From contig NZ_RHHP01000037.1 of assembly GCF_003710815.1 (NCBI RefSeq), forward strand, positions 1-58,826: a stretch of 58,826 bases of DNA, in the 5' to 3' direction. The translations under genes were made by a program, and so were the position numbers. The notes beneath the pieces are model-generated. The model was given only the letters and a program-made list of their open reading frames with translations, made no database searches and had not been told where the DNA came from. This document shows positions 41,125-50,061 of this stretch, piece after piece (the first letter of the stretch is position 1; the number at the start of each line of letters is the position of its first letter). Source of the stretch: Brevibacillus centrosporus. GTDB taxonomy: Bacteria > Bacillota > Bacilli > Brevibacillales > Brevibacillaceae.

Positions 41125-42024
41125 ATGAGCCACGAGTATCCATTTCAATTGGGGATTTCTGCGATCAACTGGGTAAACGAGGATGTATGGACGGTCGGCG
41201 ATCACTACACGGGAGAGCAGGTTCTCGCGGATATGCAGAGGCTCGGCTTTCACGGGACGGAGAACTGCCGGAAGTTCCCGAAAGACACCAAAGCTCTGCA
41301 GGAAGTTTTGCGGGCTTACGATATGCGCTTAACCAGTCAGTGGAAGTCAATCTTGTTTACAGACCCGCGCGTACGCGAGCAGGAAATGCAGGCATTTCGT
41401 GCCCATGTGGATTTTCTGGAGGAGATGGGCTGCAAGCATGTGGTTGTTTGCGAGATTACCAATTCCTTTCAGGATTATCGCAAAGCCACGTCTGTCCAGG
41501 TAGAGCCGCTCACCGAGGAAGAGTGGGGGCATCTGGTGGAGGGATTGAATCAGGCAGGCGCCTATAGCCACTCCAAAGGGCTGCAGCTCGTCTACCACTA
41601 CCACGCAGGTACGGTGGTCGAAGGACCGAGAGAAATAGAGAAGCTGCTAAAGCTCACAGATCCTCTGCTGGTCGGTCTGCTCTATGATACCGGTCACGCC
41701 TATTATGGAGGCGAAGATCCACTCGAGCTGTTGCAGACGCATTTTGACCGCATCGCCTACATGCACATCAAAAGCGTTCGCCAAGAAGTTCTCGACTGGA
41801 AAAGAGAAAACAACATTTCCTTTACGGAAGCGGTCGTGAAAGGCCTGTTCACCGTACCCGGCGATGGCTGCATCGATTTTGCCCCGATCTTTCGGGAAAT
41901 CCGGGATCGTCACTACCAGGGCTGGATCATCCTCGAAGCTGAGCAGGACCCGACGCTGGCAGACCCTGTCATCTATGCAGAAAGGGCAAAAACGTATATT
42001 GCGTCCACTTGGGGAAATTTGTAA
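41125..42024 (+). CDS. iolE: myo-Inosose-2 dehydratase IolE
   Basis: TIM-barrel dehydratase of 299 residues that removes water from scyllo-inosose to give the cyclohexane dione used by IolD. The IolE start FQLGISAINWVNEDV is followed by GFHGTENCRKFP, LVYHYHAGTVVEGPREIE, LLYDTGHAYYGGEDPLE with metal ligands, and GWIILEAEQDP at the end. ATG 41125 is preceded by GGGAGAGATAGG; the frame runs further upstream inside iolG but without signal. It begins 14 bases after iolG. Confidence 0.93.
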   Translation: MSHEYPFQLGISAINWVNEDVWTVGDHYTGEQVLADMQRLGFHGTENCRKFPKDTKALQEVLRAYDMRLTSQWKSILFTDPRVREQEMQAFRAHVDFLEEMGCKHVVVCEITNSFQDYRKATSVQVEPLTEEEWGHLVEGLNQAGAYSHSKGLQLVYHYHAGTVVEGPREIEKLLKLTDPLLVGLLYDTGHAYYGGEDPLELLQTHFDRIAYMHIKSVRQEVLDWKRENNISFTEAVVKGLFTVPGDGCIDFAPIFREIRDRHYQGWIILEAEQDPTLADPVIYAERAKTYIASTWGNL

Positions 42025-42056
42025 GAGAGCATGAATCAGGAAGGGAGATGATTCGG

Positions 42057-42866
42057 ATGGATTTGCGTGTACCGAGCAGAAGAGAGCCATGTGAAGACGG
42101 GAATGTCCTCTGCGTTACGCCGCAAAGCGCGGGCTGGACGTATGTCGGATTTGAGGTCTATACACTTGAAGCAGGGCAAGAGCTGCGCGCGGATACGGAG
42201 GGCATGGAGGTTTGTCTCGTCCTTTTGGCAGGGGTGGCTACGGTACAGACCAGCAAAGAAGCCTTTGTGGGGATCGGCAAGCGGAAGAGTGTATTTGAAA
42301 AAACGCCGCCCTTTTCCGTGTACGTTCCAGCCTTTGATCAGTACTCCGTTTTGGCGGAAACAAAGCTGGAGGTAGCCGTTTGCAAAGCGCCGGGAAAAGG
42401 AAGGTACCCTGCACGCCTGATTACTCCTGAGGAGGTAGGCGTCGAGGTGCGTGGGTACGGCAACATCGAAAGGCTCGTGCACAACATATTACCGGAACAA
42501 AAGGACGCGGATAGTCTCCTGGTCGTAGAAGTGTTTACCCCGGACGGGCACTGGTCCAGCTATCCGCCCCACAAGCATGACGAGGACAACTTGCCGCATG
42601 AGTCCTACCTGGAAGAAACCTATTATCATCGCATTGAGCCTGCCCAGGGCTTTGCCATACAGCGCGTCTATTCGGATGATCGCACGTTGGATGAAACGAT
42701 TGTCTTGCAGGATGGTGACGCTGTCCTCGTGCCCAGAGGGTATCATCCCTGCTCGGCCCCTCCAGGCTATCAGCTCTATTATTTGAATGTAATGGCTGGA
42801 CCTGTGCGAACCTGGAAGTTTCACAATGATGCAGACCATGAATGGCTCATGCAGAAAAGGGGATAA
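42057..42866 (+). CDS. iolB: 5-Deoxy-glucuronate isomerase IolB
   Basis: Bicupin isomerase of 269 residues (KduI/IolB family) converting 5-deoxy-glucuronate to 5-deoxy-ketogluconate (DKG). Metal-site motifs: YPPHKHDEDNLPHESYLEETYYHR in pieces (HKHDED, ESYLEETYYHR) and late GDAVLVPRGYHPC. ATG 42057 is chosen for the AAGGGAG box 9 bases upstream; ATG 42048 lies too close to it. It is followed by iolC after 4 bases. Confidence 0.92.
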   Translation: MDLRVPSRREPCEDGNVLCVTPQSAGWTYVGFEVYTLEAGQELRADTEGMEVCLVLLAGVATVQTSKEAFVGIGKRKSVFEKTPPFSVYVPAFDQYSVLAETKLEVAVCKAPGKGRYPARLITPEEVGVEVRGYGNIERLVHNILPEQKDADSLLVVEVFTPDGHWSSYPPHKHDEDNLPHESYLEETYYHRIEPAQGFAIQRVYSDDRTLDETIVLQDGDAVLVPRGYHPCSAPPGYQLYYLNVMAGPVRTWKFHNDADHEWLMQKRG

Positions 42867-42870
42867 GACG

Positions 42871-43872
42871 ATGAATCCAATTCTGTTTGACAGGACAAAA
42901 GCCAAGGATTTTGCTGCGATCGGCAGACTTTGCATCGACTTGAATGCCAACGAGTTCAACCGACCGATGGAAGAGACGAGGTCCTTTACCAAATACGTCG
43001 GTGGTTCTCCGGCCAATATCGCGATCGGGATGAGCCGGCTTGGGCAAAAGACGGGCTTTATCGGCAAAGTCGCCAATGACCAGATGGGCCGCTACATACA
43101 GGGCTATCTCGAGGAAAATCAAATCGATACGAGCAGCATCGTCGTGGATCAGACTGGTGCGATGACGGGGCTTGCCTTTACGGAGATCAAAAGCCCGACC
43201 GACTGCAGTATTCTTATGTACCGCGACAACGTAGCCGATTTGCTGCTGCAGCCAAGTGAGGTCAACGAGGAGTACATCAAGCAATTCAAGGTTCTGCTGA
43301 TTTCAGGAACGGCACTGGCAAAAAGCCCGTCGCGGGAAGCCGTGTTCATCGCCTTGGAATACGCCCGCAAGCATAACGTCATTGTCGTGTTTGACATCGA
43401 CTATCGTCCCTACACGTGGGCATCACCGGAGGAAACGGCGATTTACTACAATCTGGCTGCCGAAAAATGCGACGTCATCATTGGGACCCGGGAAGAGTTC
43501 GACAGGATGGAGTGCTTCGAGCAAAATCTAGAGCGGGACGATCGGATTACCGCGCAAAAATGGTTTGGCTATCATGCGAAAATCGTCGTCATCAAGCACG
43601 GGAAGGAAGGCTCGATTGCCTATACCCGGGACGCCTCTTACAAAGGAAAAGCGTACCCATCCAAAGTGCTCAAAACATTCGGAGCGGGAGATTCCTACGC
43701 TGCTGGCTTTATTTACGGCTTGCTGCAAGGCTGGGAGATCGATCGCTGCATGTCCTTCGGCGGTGCTGCCGCATCGATCGTAATTTCTAGGCACAGCTGC
43801 TCGGAGGCCATGCCGACTGTGCAGGAAATCACGGACTATATCGACCAATGTGAAAAGGGTATAATTGTTTGA
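42871..43872 (+). CDS. iolC: 5-Dehydro-2-deoxygluconokinase IolC
   Basis: PfkB-family sugar kinase of 333 residues phosphorylating DKG. Family motifs: GGSPANIAIGMSRLGQKTGFIG near the N-terminus (split here as GGSPANIA and GMSRLGQK) and the ATP/catalytic motif FGAGDSYAAGFIYGLLQG near residue 275. ATG 42871 follows AAAAGGGGATA. The product DKGP is cleaved by IolJ and also serves as inducer of DeoR-type IolR in Bacillus subtilis; here a LacI-type regulator may respond instead. Confidence 0.92.
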   Translation: MNPILFDRTKAKDFAAIGRLCIDLNANEFNRPMEETRSFTKYVGGSPANIAIGMSRLGQKTGFIGKVANDQMGRYIQGYLEENQIDTSSIVVDQTGAMTGLAFTEIKSPTDCSILMYRDNVADLLLQPSEVNEEYIKQFKVLLISGTALAKSPSREAVFIALEYARKHNVIVVFDIDYRPYTWASPEETAIYYNLAAEKCDVIIGTREEFDRMECFEQNLERDDRITAQKWFGYHAKIVVIKHGKEGSIAYTRDASYKGKAYPSKVLKTFGAGDSYAAGFIYGLLQGWEIDRCMSFGGAAASIVISRHSCSEAMPTVQEITDYIDQCEKGIIV

Positions 43873-43921
43873 TTCATCAAAGAATTGCGAGGCAATAGGG
43901 AAAGGGAGAGGAGCTTGCTGT

Positions 43922-45382
43922 ATGTCTGAGACCAACGTTCAAACCCTTAAAAATTTTATCGGGGGAGTCTGGGTAGAGTCCAGCTCCACCACATTTGCAC
44001 CTGTATACAACCCGGCTACAGAAGAGATACTGGCCCATGTTCCGTTGTCCGATGCGGCAGATCTTGAGCTGGCTGTCCAAAATTCGCGGGAAGCCTTCAA
44101 AGTGTGGAGCAAGGTAGCGGTGCCGCGCCGCGCCCGCATTTTGTTCCGCTATCAGCAGCTTTTGGTGGAGAAATGGGAAGAGCTGGCCAAGCTGATTACG
44201 CTTGAAAACGGCAAGAGCTATACAGAGGCGTACGGAGAGGTGCAGAGGGGGATCGAGTGTGTCGAATTCGCCGCTGGTGCGCCGACCTTGATGATGGGCA
44301 AACAACTGCCAGACATCGCGACCAACATCGAGTCAGGCATGTTCCGTTACCCGATTGGGGTAGTAGGTGGGATTACGCCGTTCAATTTTCCGATGATGGT
44401 GCCGTGTTGGATGTTCCCATTAGCGATTGCATGCGGCAATACGTTTATCCTGAAGCCTTCTGAACGCACCCCTCTTTTGGCGAATCGACTGGCGGAGCTG
44501 ATGCAGGAAGCGGGCCTTCCTGACGGTGTTCTCAATATCGTCCACGGTGCGCACGAAGTCGTAAACGGCCTTTTGGAACACAAGGATGTCAAAGCGATTT
44601 CCTTTGTCGGCTCGCAGCCTGTTGCCGAGTATGTCTATCGCAGCGGTGCAGCTCATGGCAAGCGTGTTCAAGCTTTGGCGGGTGCGAAAAACCATTCGAT
44701 CGTCATGCCGGATGCCGATATCGAAAATGCGGTTCAGCAAATCATCGGAGCGGCTTTCGGTTCAGCAGGCGAGCGTTGCATGGCGTGCTCGGTCGTCGTA
44801 GCGGTCGGAGAAATTGGCGATGAGCTGGTCCAAAAGCTCGTGGAAGCAGCCAACAATCTGACCATTGGAAATGGATTGGACCCGAACACTTTCCTGGGAC
44901 CGGTCATTCGCGGACCACATAAAGAGCGCACGGTCACATACATCGAAACGGGAGAAAAAGAGGGCGCGATTTTGCTGCGCGACGGACGCCGTGATCCGGA
45001 AGCAGAGGGAAAAGGCTATTTTGTCGGGCCCACCATTTTTGATAGAGTCTCCACGGAGATGAAGATTTGGCAGGATGAGATCTTCGCACCAGTACTATCA
45101 ATCGCGCGGGTGAACACATTGGAGGAAGCGATCGAGCTGGCGAATCAATCCGATTTTGCCAACGGCGCCTGCCTCTATACGGACAGCGCCAAAGCGATTC
45201 GGGAATTCCGCGAAAATATGGATGCCGGGATGCTGGGTGTGAACGTAGGAGTACCTGCTCCGATGGCATTCTTCCCGTTCTCAGGCTGGAAAAAATCCTT
45301 CTATGGCGATCTGCATGCCAACGGCGCTGACGGCGTTGAGTTCTATACGCGCAAGAAAATGATTACTTCTCGATTTTTGTAA
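43922..45382 (+). CDS. iolA: Methylmalonate-semialdehyde / malonate-semialdehyde dehydrogenase IolA
   Basis: CoA-acylating aldehyde dehydrogenase of 486 residues that turns malonate semialdehyde into acetyl-CoA and CO2, the last step of the route. Visible: TPFNFPMMVPCWMFPLAIA, GNTFILKPSERTP, FVGSQPVAEYVY and the catalytic Cys in GERCMACSVVV. ATG 43922 with GGAGAGGAG upstream. In Bacillus subtilis iolA is first in the operon; here it is sixth, before iolJ. Confidence 0.92.
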   Translation: MSETNVQTLKNFIGGVWVESSSTTFAPVYNPATEEILAHVPLSDAADLELAVQNSREAFKVWSKVAVPRRARILFRYQQLLVEKWEELAKLITLENGKSYTEAYGEVQRGIECVEFAAGAPTLMMGKQLPDIATNIESGMFRYPIGVVGGITPFNFPMMVPCWMFPLAIACGNTFILKPSERTPLLANRLAELMQEAGLPDGVLNIVHGAHEVVNGLLEHKDVKAISFVGSQPVAEYVYRSGAAHGKRVQALAGAKNHSIVMPDADIENAVQQIIGAAFGSAGERCMACSVVVAVGEIGDELVQKLVEAANNLTIGNGLDPNTFLGPVIRGPHKERTVTYIETGEKEGAILLRDGRRDPEAEGKGYFVGPTIFDRVSTEMKIWQDEIFAPVLSIARVNTLEEAIELANQSDFANGACLYTDSAKAIREFRENMDAGMLGVNVGVPAPMAFFPFSGWKKSFYGDLHANGADGVEFYTRKKMITSRFL

Positions 45383-45396
45383 AGGGAGCGATCCTT

Positions 45397-46275
45397 TTGG
45401 CACTTGAATCCATGAAGCAGATGCTGAGCCATGCCCTTGAGCATCGCTATGCTGTCGGTCAGTTCAATGTGAACAATCTGGAATTTACCCAGGCTATTCT
45501 ACTAGCCGCTCAGGAAGAGCAGTCTCCCGTCATTCTCGGCGTGAGTGAGAGCTACATCTCATATCTGGGCGGGTATACACTGGTTGTCGCGATGGTAAAA
45601 GCACTGATGGAAGAATACGAGATTGCCGTTCCGGTAGCGCTGCATCTGGATCACGGTTCCTCTTTTGAAGCATGCCAAAAAGCGATCAAAGCCGGCTTTA
45701 CCTCTGTCATGATCGATGGGTCGCATCATCCGCTTGACGAGAATATTGCCATGACGGGGCGAGTGGCAGCACTCGCTCACGAGCATGGCGTTACGGTAGA
45801 GGCCGAGCTTGGGCGCATTAGCGGACGGGAAGATGACCTGGTCGTCGAGGAAGCGGAAGCGATGTATGCCATTGTGGACGAGTGCGTAAGACTGGTGAGA
45901 GAGACGTCTGTAGATTTTTTGGCTCCTGCCTTGGGCTCCGTGCACGGTCCATATAAAGCGAAGCCCAAGCTGGGATTTGAGCGCATGCAAGAGATTCAGG
46001 AGCGTACTGGGGTTCCACTCGTTTTACACGGGGGAACAGGCATACCGAACGCGGATATTCAAAAAGCGATCCTGCTCGGTACCGCTAAAATCAATGTGAA
46101 CACGGAAAACCAGATGGCCTGCACGACAGCCGTGAGAGAGTACCTTAAGGCCAATCCGAGTGAATGGGATCCACGCCGCTACCTCGGACCTGGCAGAGAT
46201 GCTGTGAGGGAAAGCGTAAAGAGAAAGATGAGGGAATTTGGCAGCATAAATAGAGTAAGCAGGGAAAATAGGTAA
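45397..46275 (+). CDS. iolJ: 6-Phospho-5-dehydro-2-deoxy-D-gluconate aldolase IolJ
   Basis: Class II (zinc) aldolase of 292 residues cleaving DKGP to malonate semialdehyde and dihydroxyacetone phosphate. Metal-site motifs: VALHLDHGSSFEACQKAI, SVMIDGSHHPLDENI, LAPALGSVHGPYK and LVLHGGTGIPN. It resembles fructose-bisphosphate aldolase FbaA; assignment as IolJ rests on the operon. TTG start 45397 with AAAGGGAG. It ends the catabolic gene set. Confidence 0.88.
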   Translation: MALESMKQMLSHALEHRYAVGQFNVNNLEFTQAILLAAQEEQSPVILGVSESYISYLGGYTLVVAMVKALMEEYEIAVPVALHLDHGSSFEACQKAIKAGFTSVMIDGSHHPLDENIAMTGRVAALAHEHGVTVEAELGRISGREDDLVVEEAEAMYAIVDECVRLVRETSVDFLAPALGSVHGPYKAKPKLGFERMQEIQERTGVPLVLHGGTGIPNADIQKAILLGTAKINVNTENQMACTTAVREYLKANPSEWDPRRYLGPGRDAVRESVKRKMREFGSINRVSRENR

Positions 46276-46298
46276 GGAGAAATTTATCGGAAAATTAG

Positions 46299-46312
46299 AA
46301 AAAAACGCTTTC
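46299..46312. promoter_or_regulatory. cre-like site downstream of iolJ
   Basis: AAAAAACGCTTTCT resembles a CcpA catabolite-responsive element (core AAACGCTTTC) and lies just upstream of the promoter for the transporter genes. Consensus agreement is partial. Confidence 0.35.
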
Positions 46313-46331
46313 TTTTTCGTCCGGGCGTAAA

Positions 46332-46363
46332 TATAATCGGTAATAAGGTGGTTAAGCGCTTTC
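46332..46363 (+). promoter_or_regulatory. Promoter -10 and LacI-type operator 3 (inositol transporter)
   Basis: TATAAT at 46332-46337 is followed 14 bases later by TTAAGCGCTTTC (46352-46363), which matches the iol operator at ten of twelve positions. The geometry (operator just after the -10) repeats that of the iolD promoter. A TTGACA at 46365 has no -10 at the right distance. Confidence 0.6.
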
Positions 46364-46428
46364 ATTGACAAAAATGGAATCAATTAGGTGGACAAACGAT
46401 CCATTGCCATGCAAGGGGGGATAAAGAA

Positions 46429-47919
46429 GTGAGTCTTCTTGAACTTCGCCATATACAGAAGGGATTCTCCGGCATTCCCGTCTTGAAAAACGTCAGCCTG
46501 GATATCGAGCCTGGCGAGGTGCACGTCCTGCTAGGGGAAAATGGGGCGGGAAAGTCGACCCTGATCAAGATCATGACGGGAGCGTATTCCAAGGACGAAG
46601 GGGAGATCTATTGGGAAAATCAAAGGATCGAGATCCAAAGTCCCGTTGATGCGATGAACCTGGGGATCGCCACGATCTATCAGGAGCTGAATCTGATCCC
46701 ACAGCTGTCTGTTTACGAAAATATTTTCCTGGGACGTGAAATCAGGAAAGGTCCGCCATTCCGATTCCTTGATCATCAGGAAATGAAAAGGAAAGCAAAG
46801 GAATATTTGCAAAGGCTCGGACAAGACATTTCAGTCGAGGAGCTGGTGTGCAATCTCGGTATCGGCAAGCAGCAGCTGGTTGAAATTGCGAAAGCGTTTA
46901 CCATAAACGCGAAAATGATCATTCTCGATGAGCCGACGTCCAGCCTAAGTGCGAGTGAGGCAGCCCAGCTTCTGGAGACCATCATGGAGCTTCGCAAGCA
47001 AGGGATTGCCATCGTGTATATCTCTCATCGACTGGAGGAGCTGAAGCAGATTGGCGACCGCATCACGATCTTGCGCGACGGCGCCAAGATTGCCACACTT
47101 CCTGTGAAAGAAACCAGTACCGATGAAATGATCCAGTACATGGTAGGGCGCAATCTGGACCAGAAGTACCCAAAGGAACAGTTCCAGCTGGGGGCAGAGG
47201 GCTTTCGCGTCGAAGGAATCTGCTTGCAGGGCTCGGAAAAGGAAGTCAGCTTTGCAGCTTATCAGGGGCAAATACTAGGGATTGCCGGTCTGGTAGGCGC
47301 TGGTAGAACGGAGATTGCTCGTGGCATATTCGGAGTCGATCAGGTGAAATCAGGAAAGGTGTACGTGGAAGGGAAAGAAGTTCGGATCCAATCACCACAG
47401 GATGCGATCGCAGCGGGGCTCGCGTTTATTACCGAAGATCGCAAGGCAGAAGGGCTGATTCTCGATCAGACGCTCGAATTCAATATGACGATCGCCAGCC
47501 TGAAAAACTTTCGGAAAGGCTCCCTCCTTCAACTGGAGCAGCTGACGCAAATTGCCAAGGAGTACATAACCGAGCTTCAGGTCAAGCCCGGAGATGTGCA
47601 GAAGCATGCGAGGAAGCTGAGCGGCGGCAATCAGCAAAAGGTCGTCATAGCGAAGTGGCTGTCTACCCACGCGAAAGTTTTTATCTTTGATGAGCCGACT
47701 CGCGGCATCGATGTAGGGGCAAAAGTCGAGGTGTATCGCCTGCTGAATACGCTGGTGAAAAACGGGGCGATCGTGATCGTGATCTCCTCGGAGCTGCCGG
47801 AAATTCTAGGGATATGCGACCGGATCCTCGTCATGCATGAAGGGCAAATAACAGCGGACATTTTGCGTGATCACGCCACCCAGGAAGGGATCATGAAGGC
47901 TGCTACAGGAGGGATGTAA
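46429..47919 (+). CDS. Sugar ABC transporter ATP-binding protein, RbsA/MglA type
   Basis: 496 residues with two ATPase domains as in RbsA, MglA and inositol transporter ATPases. First domain: Walker A GENGAGKST and LDEPTSSLSASEA. Second: LSGGNQQKVVIAKWL and FDEPTRGIDVGAK; its Walker A is degenerate (GLVGAGRTE), which is normal for the family. GTG start at 46429 with AGGGGGGATAAAG. It pairs with the permease encoded next and the binding protein at 50062. Location beside the iol genes and the shared operators point to inositol uptake. Confidence 0.9.
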   Translation: MSLLELRHIQKGFSGIPVLKNVSLDIEPGEVHVLLGENGAGKSTLIKIMTGAYSKDEGEIYWENQRIEIQSPVDAMNLGIATIYQELNLIPQLSVYENIFLGREIRKGPPFRFLDHQEMKRKAKEYLQRLGQDISVEELVCNLGIGKQQLVEIAKAFTINAKMIILDEPTSSLSASEAAQLLETIMELRKQGIAIVYISHRLEELKQIGDRITILRDGAKIATLPVKETSTDEMIQYMVGRNLDQKYPKEQFQLGAEGFRVEGICLQGSEKEVSFAAYQGQILGIAGLVGAGRTEIARGIFGVDQVKSGKVYVEGKEVRIQSPQDAIAAGLAFITEDRKAEGLILDQTLEFNMTIASLKNFRKGSLLQLEQLTQIAKEYITELQVKPGDVQKHARKLSGGNQQKVVIAKWLSTHAKVFIFDEPTRGIDVGAKVEVYRLLNTLVKNGAIVIVISSELPEILGICDRILVMHEGQITADILRDHATQEGIMKAATGGM

Positions 47920-47920
47920 C

Positions 47921-48919
47921 ATGTCAGAAATCGCGCTACAGGAAAAGGAAGAGGAGCTGAAGCGAAAAGGGACGCTGAAAAAGCTCTCCAGCAAGTTTGG
48001 ACCTCTGATCGGACTGTTTCTTTTATGTGCCATTTTATCTATCCTCTCGGAAAATTTTGCGACCGTCAATAATTTAATGAACGTAGCTCGTCAATCCTCG
48101 ATCAACGCCATCCTGGCCCTGGGCATGCTGCTGCCGATCCTGACCTCCGGGATTGACCTGTCTGTCGGCTCCATACTAGGCATCTCCATCATGATCATGG
48201 GCGTTTTTGCCGTCAAAATGAAGCTGGGAGCGATCGTCGGCATTCTCGTTTGTATCGGTGTCGGGCTTCTGTGCGGATGGTTGAATGGGATTCTGTTGAC
48301 CAAGCTGAAGCTGCCGCATCCGTTTATTTCGACGCTCGGGATGATGAACGTGGCTCGGGGGATCGCGCTGATCGTCACAGCGGCGGCACCTATCTCTGGA
48401 TTTCCTGTTGCCGTGCAGTTTGTAGGGAACGAATTTGTCGGCCCTATCCCGGTCAGCTTTCTGCTCGTGCTCGTCCTGTACATCGGCTTTCATTACTTCC
48501 TGACCAAAACGGCAACAGGCCGCTACATCTATGCGATCGGTGGTAACAAGGAAGCGGCGAGGCTGTCAGGAATCAATGTCAACAAAGTCCTGGTATTGGT
48601 CTACTCGATCAGCGGACTGATGGCAGGGATAGCGGGGCTGGTGCTGGTAGGTCGTGTGAACTCCGCTTTTCCACTCGCAGGTCTGGGTTATGAGCTGGAC
48701 GCGATCGCGGCGTGCATCATTGGTGGAGCGAGCTTCTTCGGTGGAGTCGGTACCGTTTGGGGAACGCTGATCGGTGCTCTCATTATCGCCGTGCTTCGTA
48801 ATGGGCTAAATTTACTGAATGTTCCGGCTGATTTTCAAATGACGGTCATCGGTATCGTGATTATCGCAGCTGTTTACGTGGATGTTCTGCGTCAAAGGGG
48901 AGCCAAGAAGAACAAATAA
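47921..48919 (+). CDS. Sugar ABC transporter permease, RbsC type
   Basis: 332-residue inner-membrane permease of the ribose/inositol branch. Landmarks: ILALGMLLPILTSGIDLSVG (split by helix), the conserved GRYIYAIGGNKEAARLSGINV loop in the middle, and GYELDAIAACIIGGASFFGG towards the end. ATG 47921 lies one base after the ATPase stop, preceded by GGAGGGATG. Works as a dimer with the fused RbsA-type ATPase. Confidence 0.9.
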   Translation: MSEIALQEKEEELKRKGTLKKLSSKFGPLIGLFLLCAILSILSENFATVNNLMNVARQSSINAILALGMLLPILTSGIDLSVGSILGISIMIMGVFAVKMKLGAIVGILVCIGVGLLCGWLNGILLTKLKLPHPFISTLGMMNVARGIALIVTAAAPISGFPVAVQFVGNEFVGPIPVSFLLVLVLYIGFHYFLTKTATGRYIYAIGGNKEAARLSGINVNKVLVLVYSISGLMAGIAGLVLVGRVNSAFPLAGLGYELDAIAACIIGGASFFGGVGTVWGTLIGALIIAVLRNGLNLLNVPADFQMTVIGIVIIAAVYVDVLRQRGAKKNK

Positions 48920-48953
48920 ACGAATACTCCAGGCAGGCGAGGGGGAAAAAGAC

Positions 48954-49991
48954 GTGAAGGAAAAAATCCGTTGTGCCGTACTGGGGCTGGGCAGATTGGG
49001 ATACTGGCACGCAGAAAATCTGGCGGCGAAAGTAAAAGGGGCAAAGCTGGCTTCAGTCGTCGATCCACTAGCAGGGCAGGCAGAAAAGGTCGCGAGGGAG
49101 CTCGGGGTCGCTGCCTTTAGCCAATTTCCTGAGGAAGTCATGGCAGATCCTGCGATTGACGCGGTGATCATCGCGACCCCTACCAGCACGCACGCCGAGA
49201 TGATCAAGCTGGCGGCCACGCATGGAAAGCATATTTTCGTAGAAAAACCGATTACGTCCCGTCTGGATTTGGCTGACGAATTGATCGAGGTTATTGAAAG
49301 GCAAGGCGTGCATTGCATGGTCGGCTTCATGCGACGATTCGACCCCGCGTATGCAGAGGCAAAGAGAAGGATTTTTGCAGGAGACATTGGCAAGCCCATC
49401 TACTACAAGGGCATCTCCAGGGATCCTGGCTCACCGCCTGCGGAATTTATCCGGCACAGCGGCGGCATTTTTCTGGACTTGTCGATCCACGATTACGACA
49501 TCGCCCGATTCTTGCTGGATGCGGAAGTGGAGAGTGTGTCTGCGCACGGTCGGATTCTCCTTCATGATTTCATGCAGGAATTCGGCGATGTGGATCAAGC
49601 GATCACGTACCTCACATTTGATTCGGGAGCAGCTGGTGACATCGAAGCGAGCCGCAACGCCAGCTACGGCTACGACATTCGCGGAGAAGTAGTCGGAACA
49701 GAAGGCACTTTGATGATCGGCTCGCACAAGTACCATGATGTGCACATTCTCAATGCGCAGGGCAAGACGCACAGTATCGTTCCCGCCTTTCCACAGCGTT
49801 TTCGTGAATCGTATTTGCTGGAAATGGAGCATTTTATTGAGAGTCTTCGCAAAGGGCAGAAGCCTTCCGTTACACAGCAGGATGGCAGGGCGGCGCTTGC
49901 TATCGCCATTGCTGCCAGACAATCGTTTGAAGCAGGTGCAGCTGTGTCATTACATACTCCTACCAAACCTGAGGACAGCTCCGTTGTGTAA
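48954..49991 (+). CDS. Gfo/Idh/MocA family oxidoreductase (second inositol dehydrogenase)
   Basis: 345 residues, GTG start at 48954 with GAGGGGGAAA. Rossmann motif VLGLGRLGYWHAEN; catalytic Lys in VEKPITS; substrate-site GGIFLDLSIHDYDIARFLL. It is clearly related to the IolG encoded at 40103, with the same RDPGSPPAEFIRHSGG plan. It sits between the permease and binding-protein genes of the transporter, so it probably oxidises a transported isomer such as scyllo- or D-chiro-inositol (IolX/IolW-like function). The isomer cannot be told by eye. Confidence 0.85.
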   Translation: MKEKIRCAVLGLGRLGYWHAENLAAKVKGAKLASVVDPLAGQAEKVARELGVAAFSQFPEEVMADPAIDAVIIATPTSTHAEMIKLAATHGKHIFVEKPITSRLDLADELIEVIERQGVHCMVGFMRRFDPAYAEAKRRIFAGDIGKPIYYKGISRDPGSPPAEFIRHSGGIFLDLSIHDYDIARFLLDAEVESVSAHGRILLHDFMQEFGDVDQAITYLTFDSGAAGDIEASRNASYGYDIRGEVVGTEGTLMIGSHKYHDVHILNAQGKTHSIVPAFPQRFRESYLLEMEHFIESLRKGQKPSVTQQDGRAALAIAIAARQSFEAGAAVSLHTPTKPEDSSVV

Positions 49992-49996
49992 CTAGG

Positions 49997-50008
49997 TTAA
50001 GCGCTATC
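49997..50008. promoter_or_regulatory. LacI-type operator 4 (before the binding-protein gene)
   Basis: TTAAGCGCTATC keeps the TTAAGCGCT part of the iol operator and is the weakest of the five copies. It begins 6 bases after the dehydrogenase stop and 54 bases before the binding-protein start. The GTAGCATTTAATAG sequence shared with the iolD promoter follows at 50020-50033. Confidence 0.55.
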
Positions 50009-50061
50009 CCTAACAGCGGGTAGCATTTAATAGCTTACAAAATAAGAGGGGGAAAGCTTTA

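Noticed and set aside
46365..46393. TTGACA at 46365 as promoter of the inositol transporter genes
   Set aside because: No acceptable -10 lies 16-18 bases downstream, whereas TATAAT at 46332 has the same position relative to the operator as in the iolD promoter.
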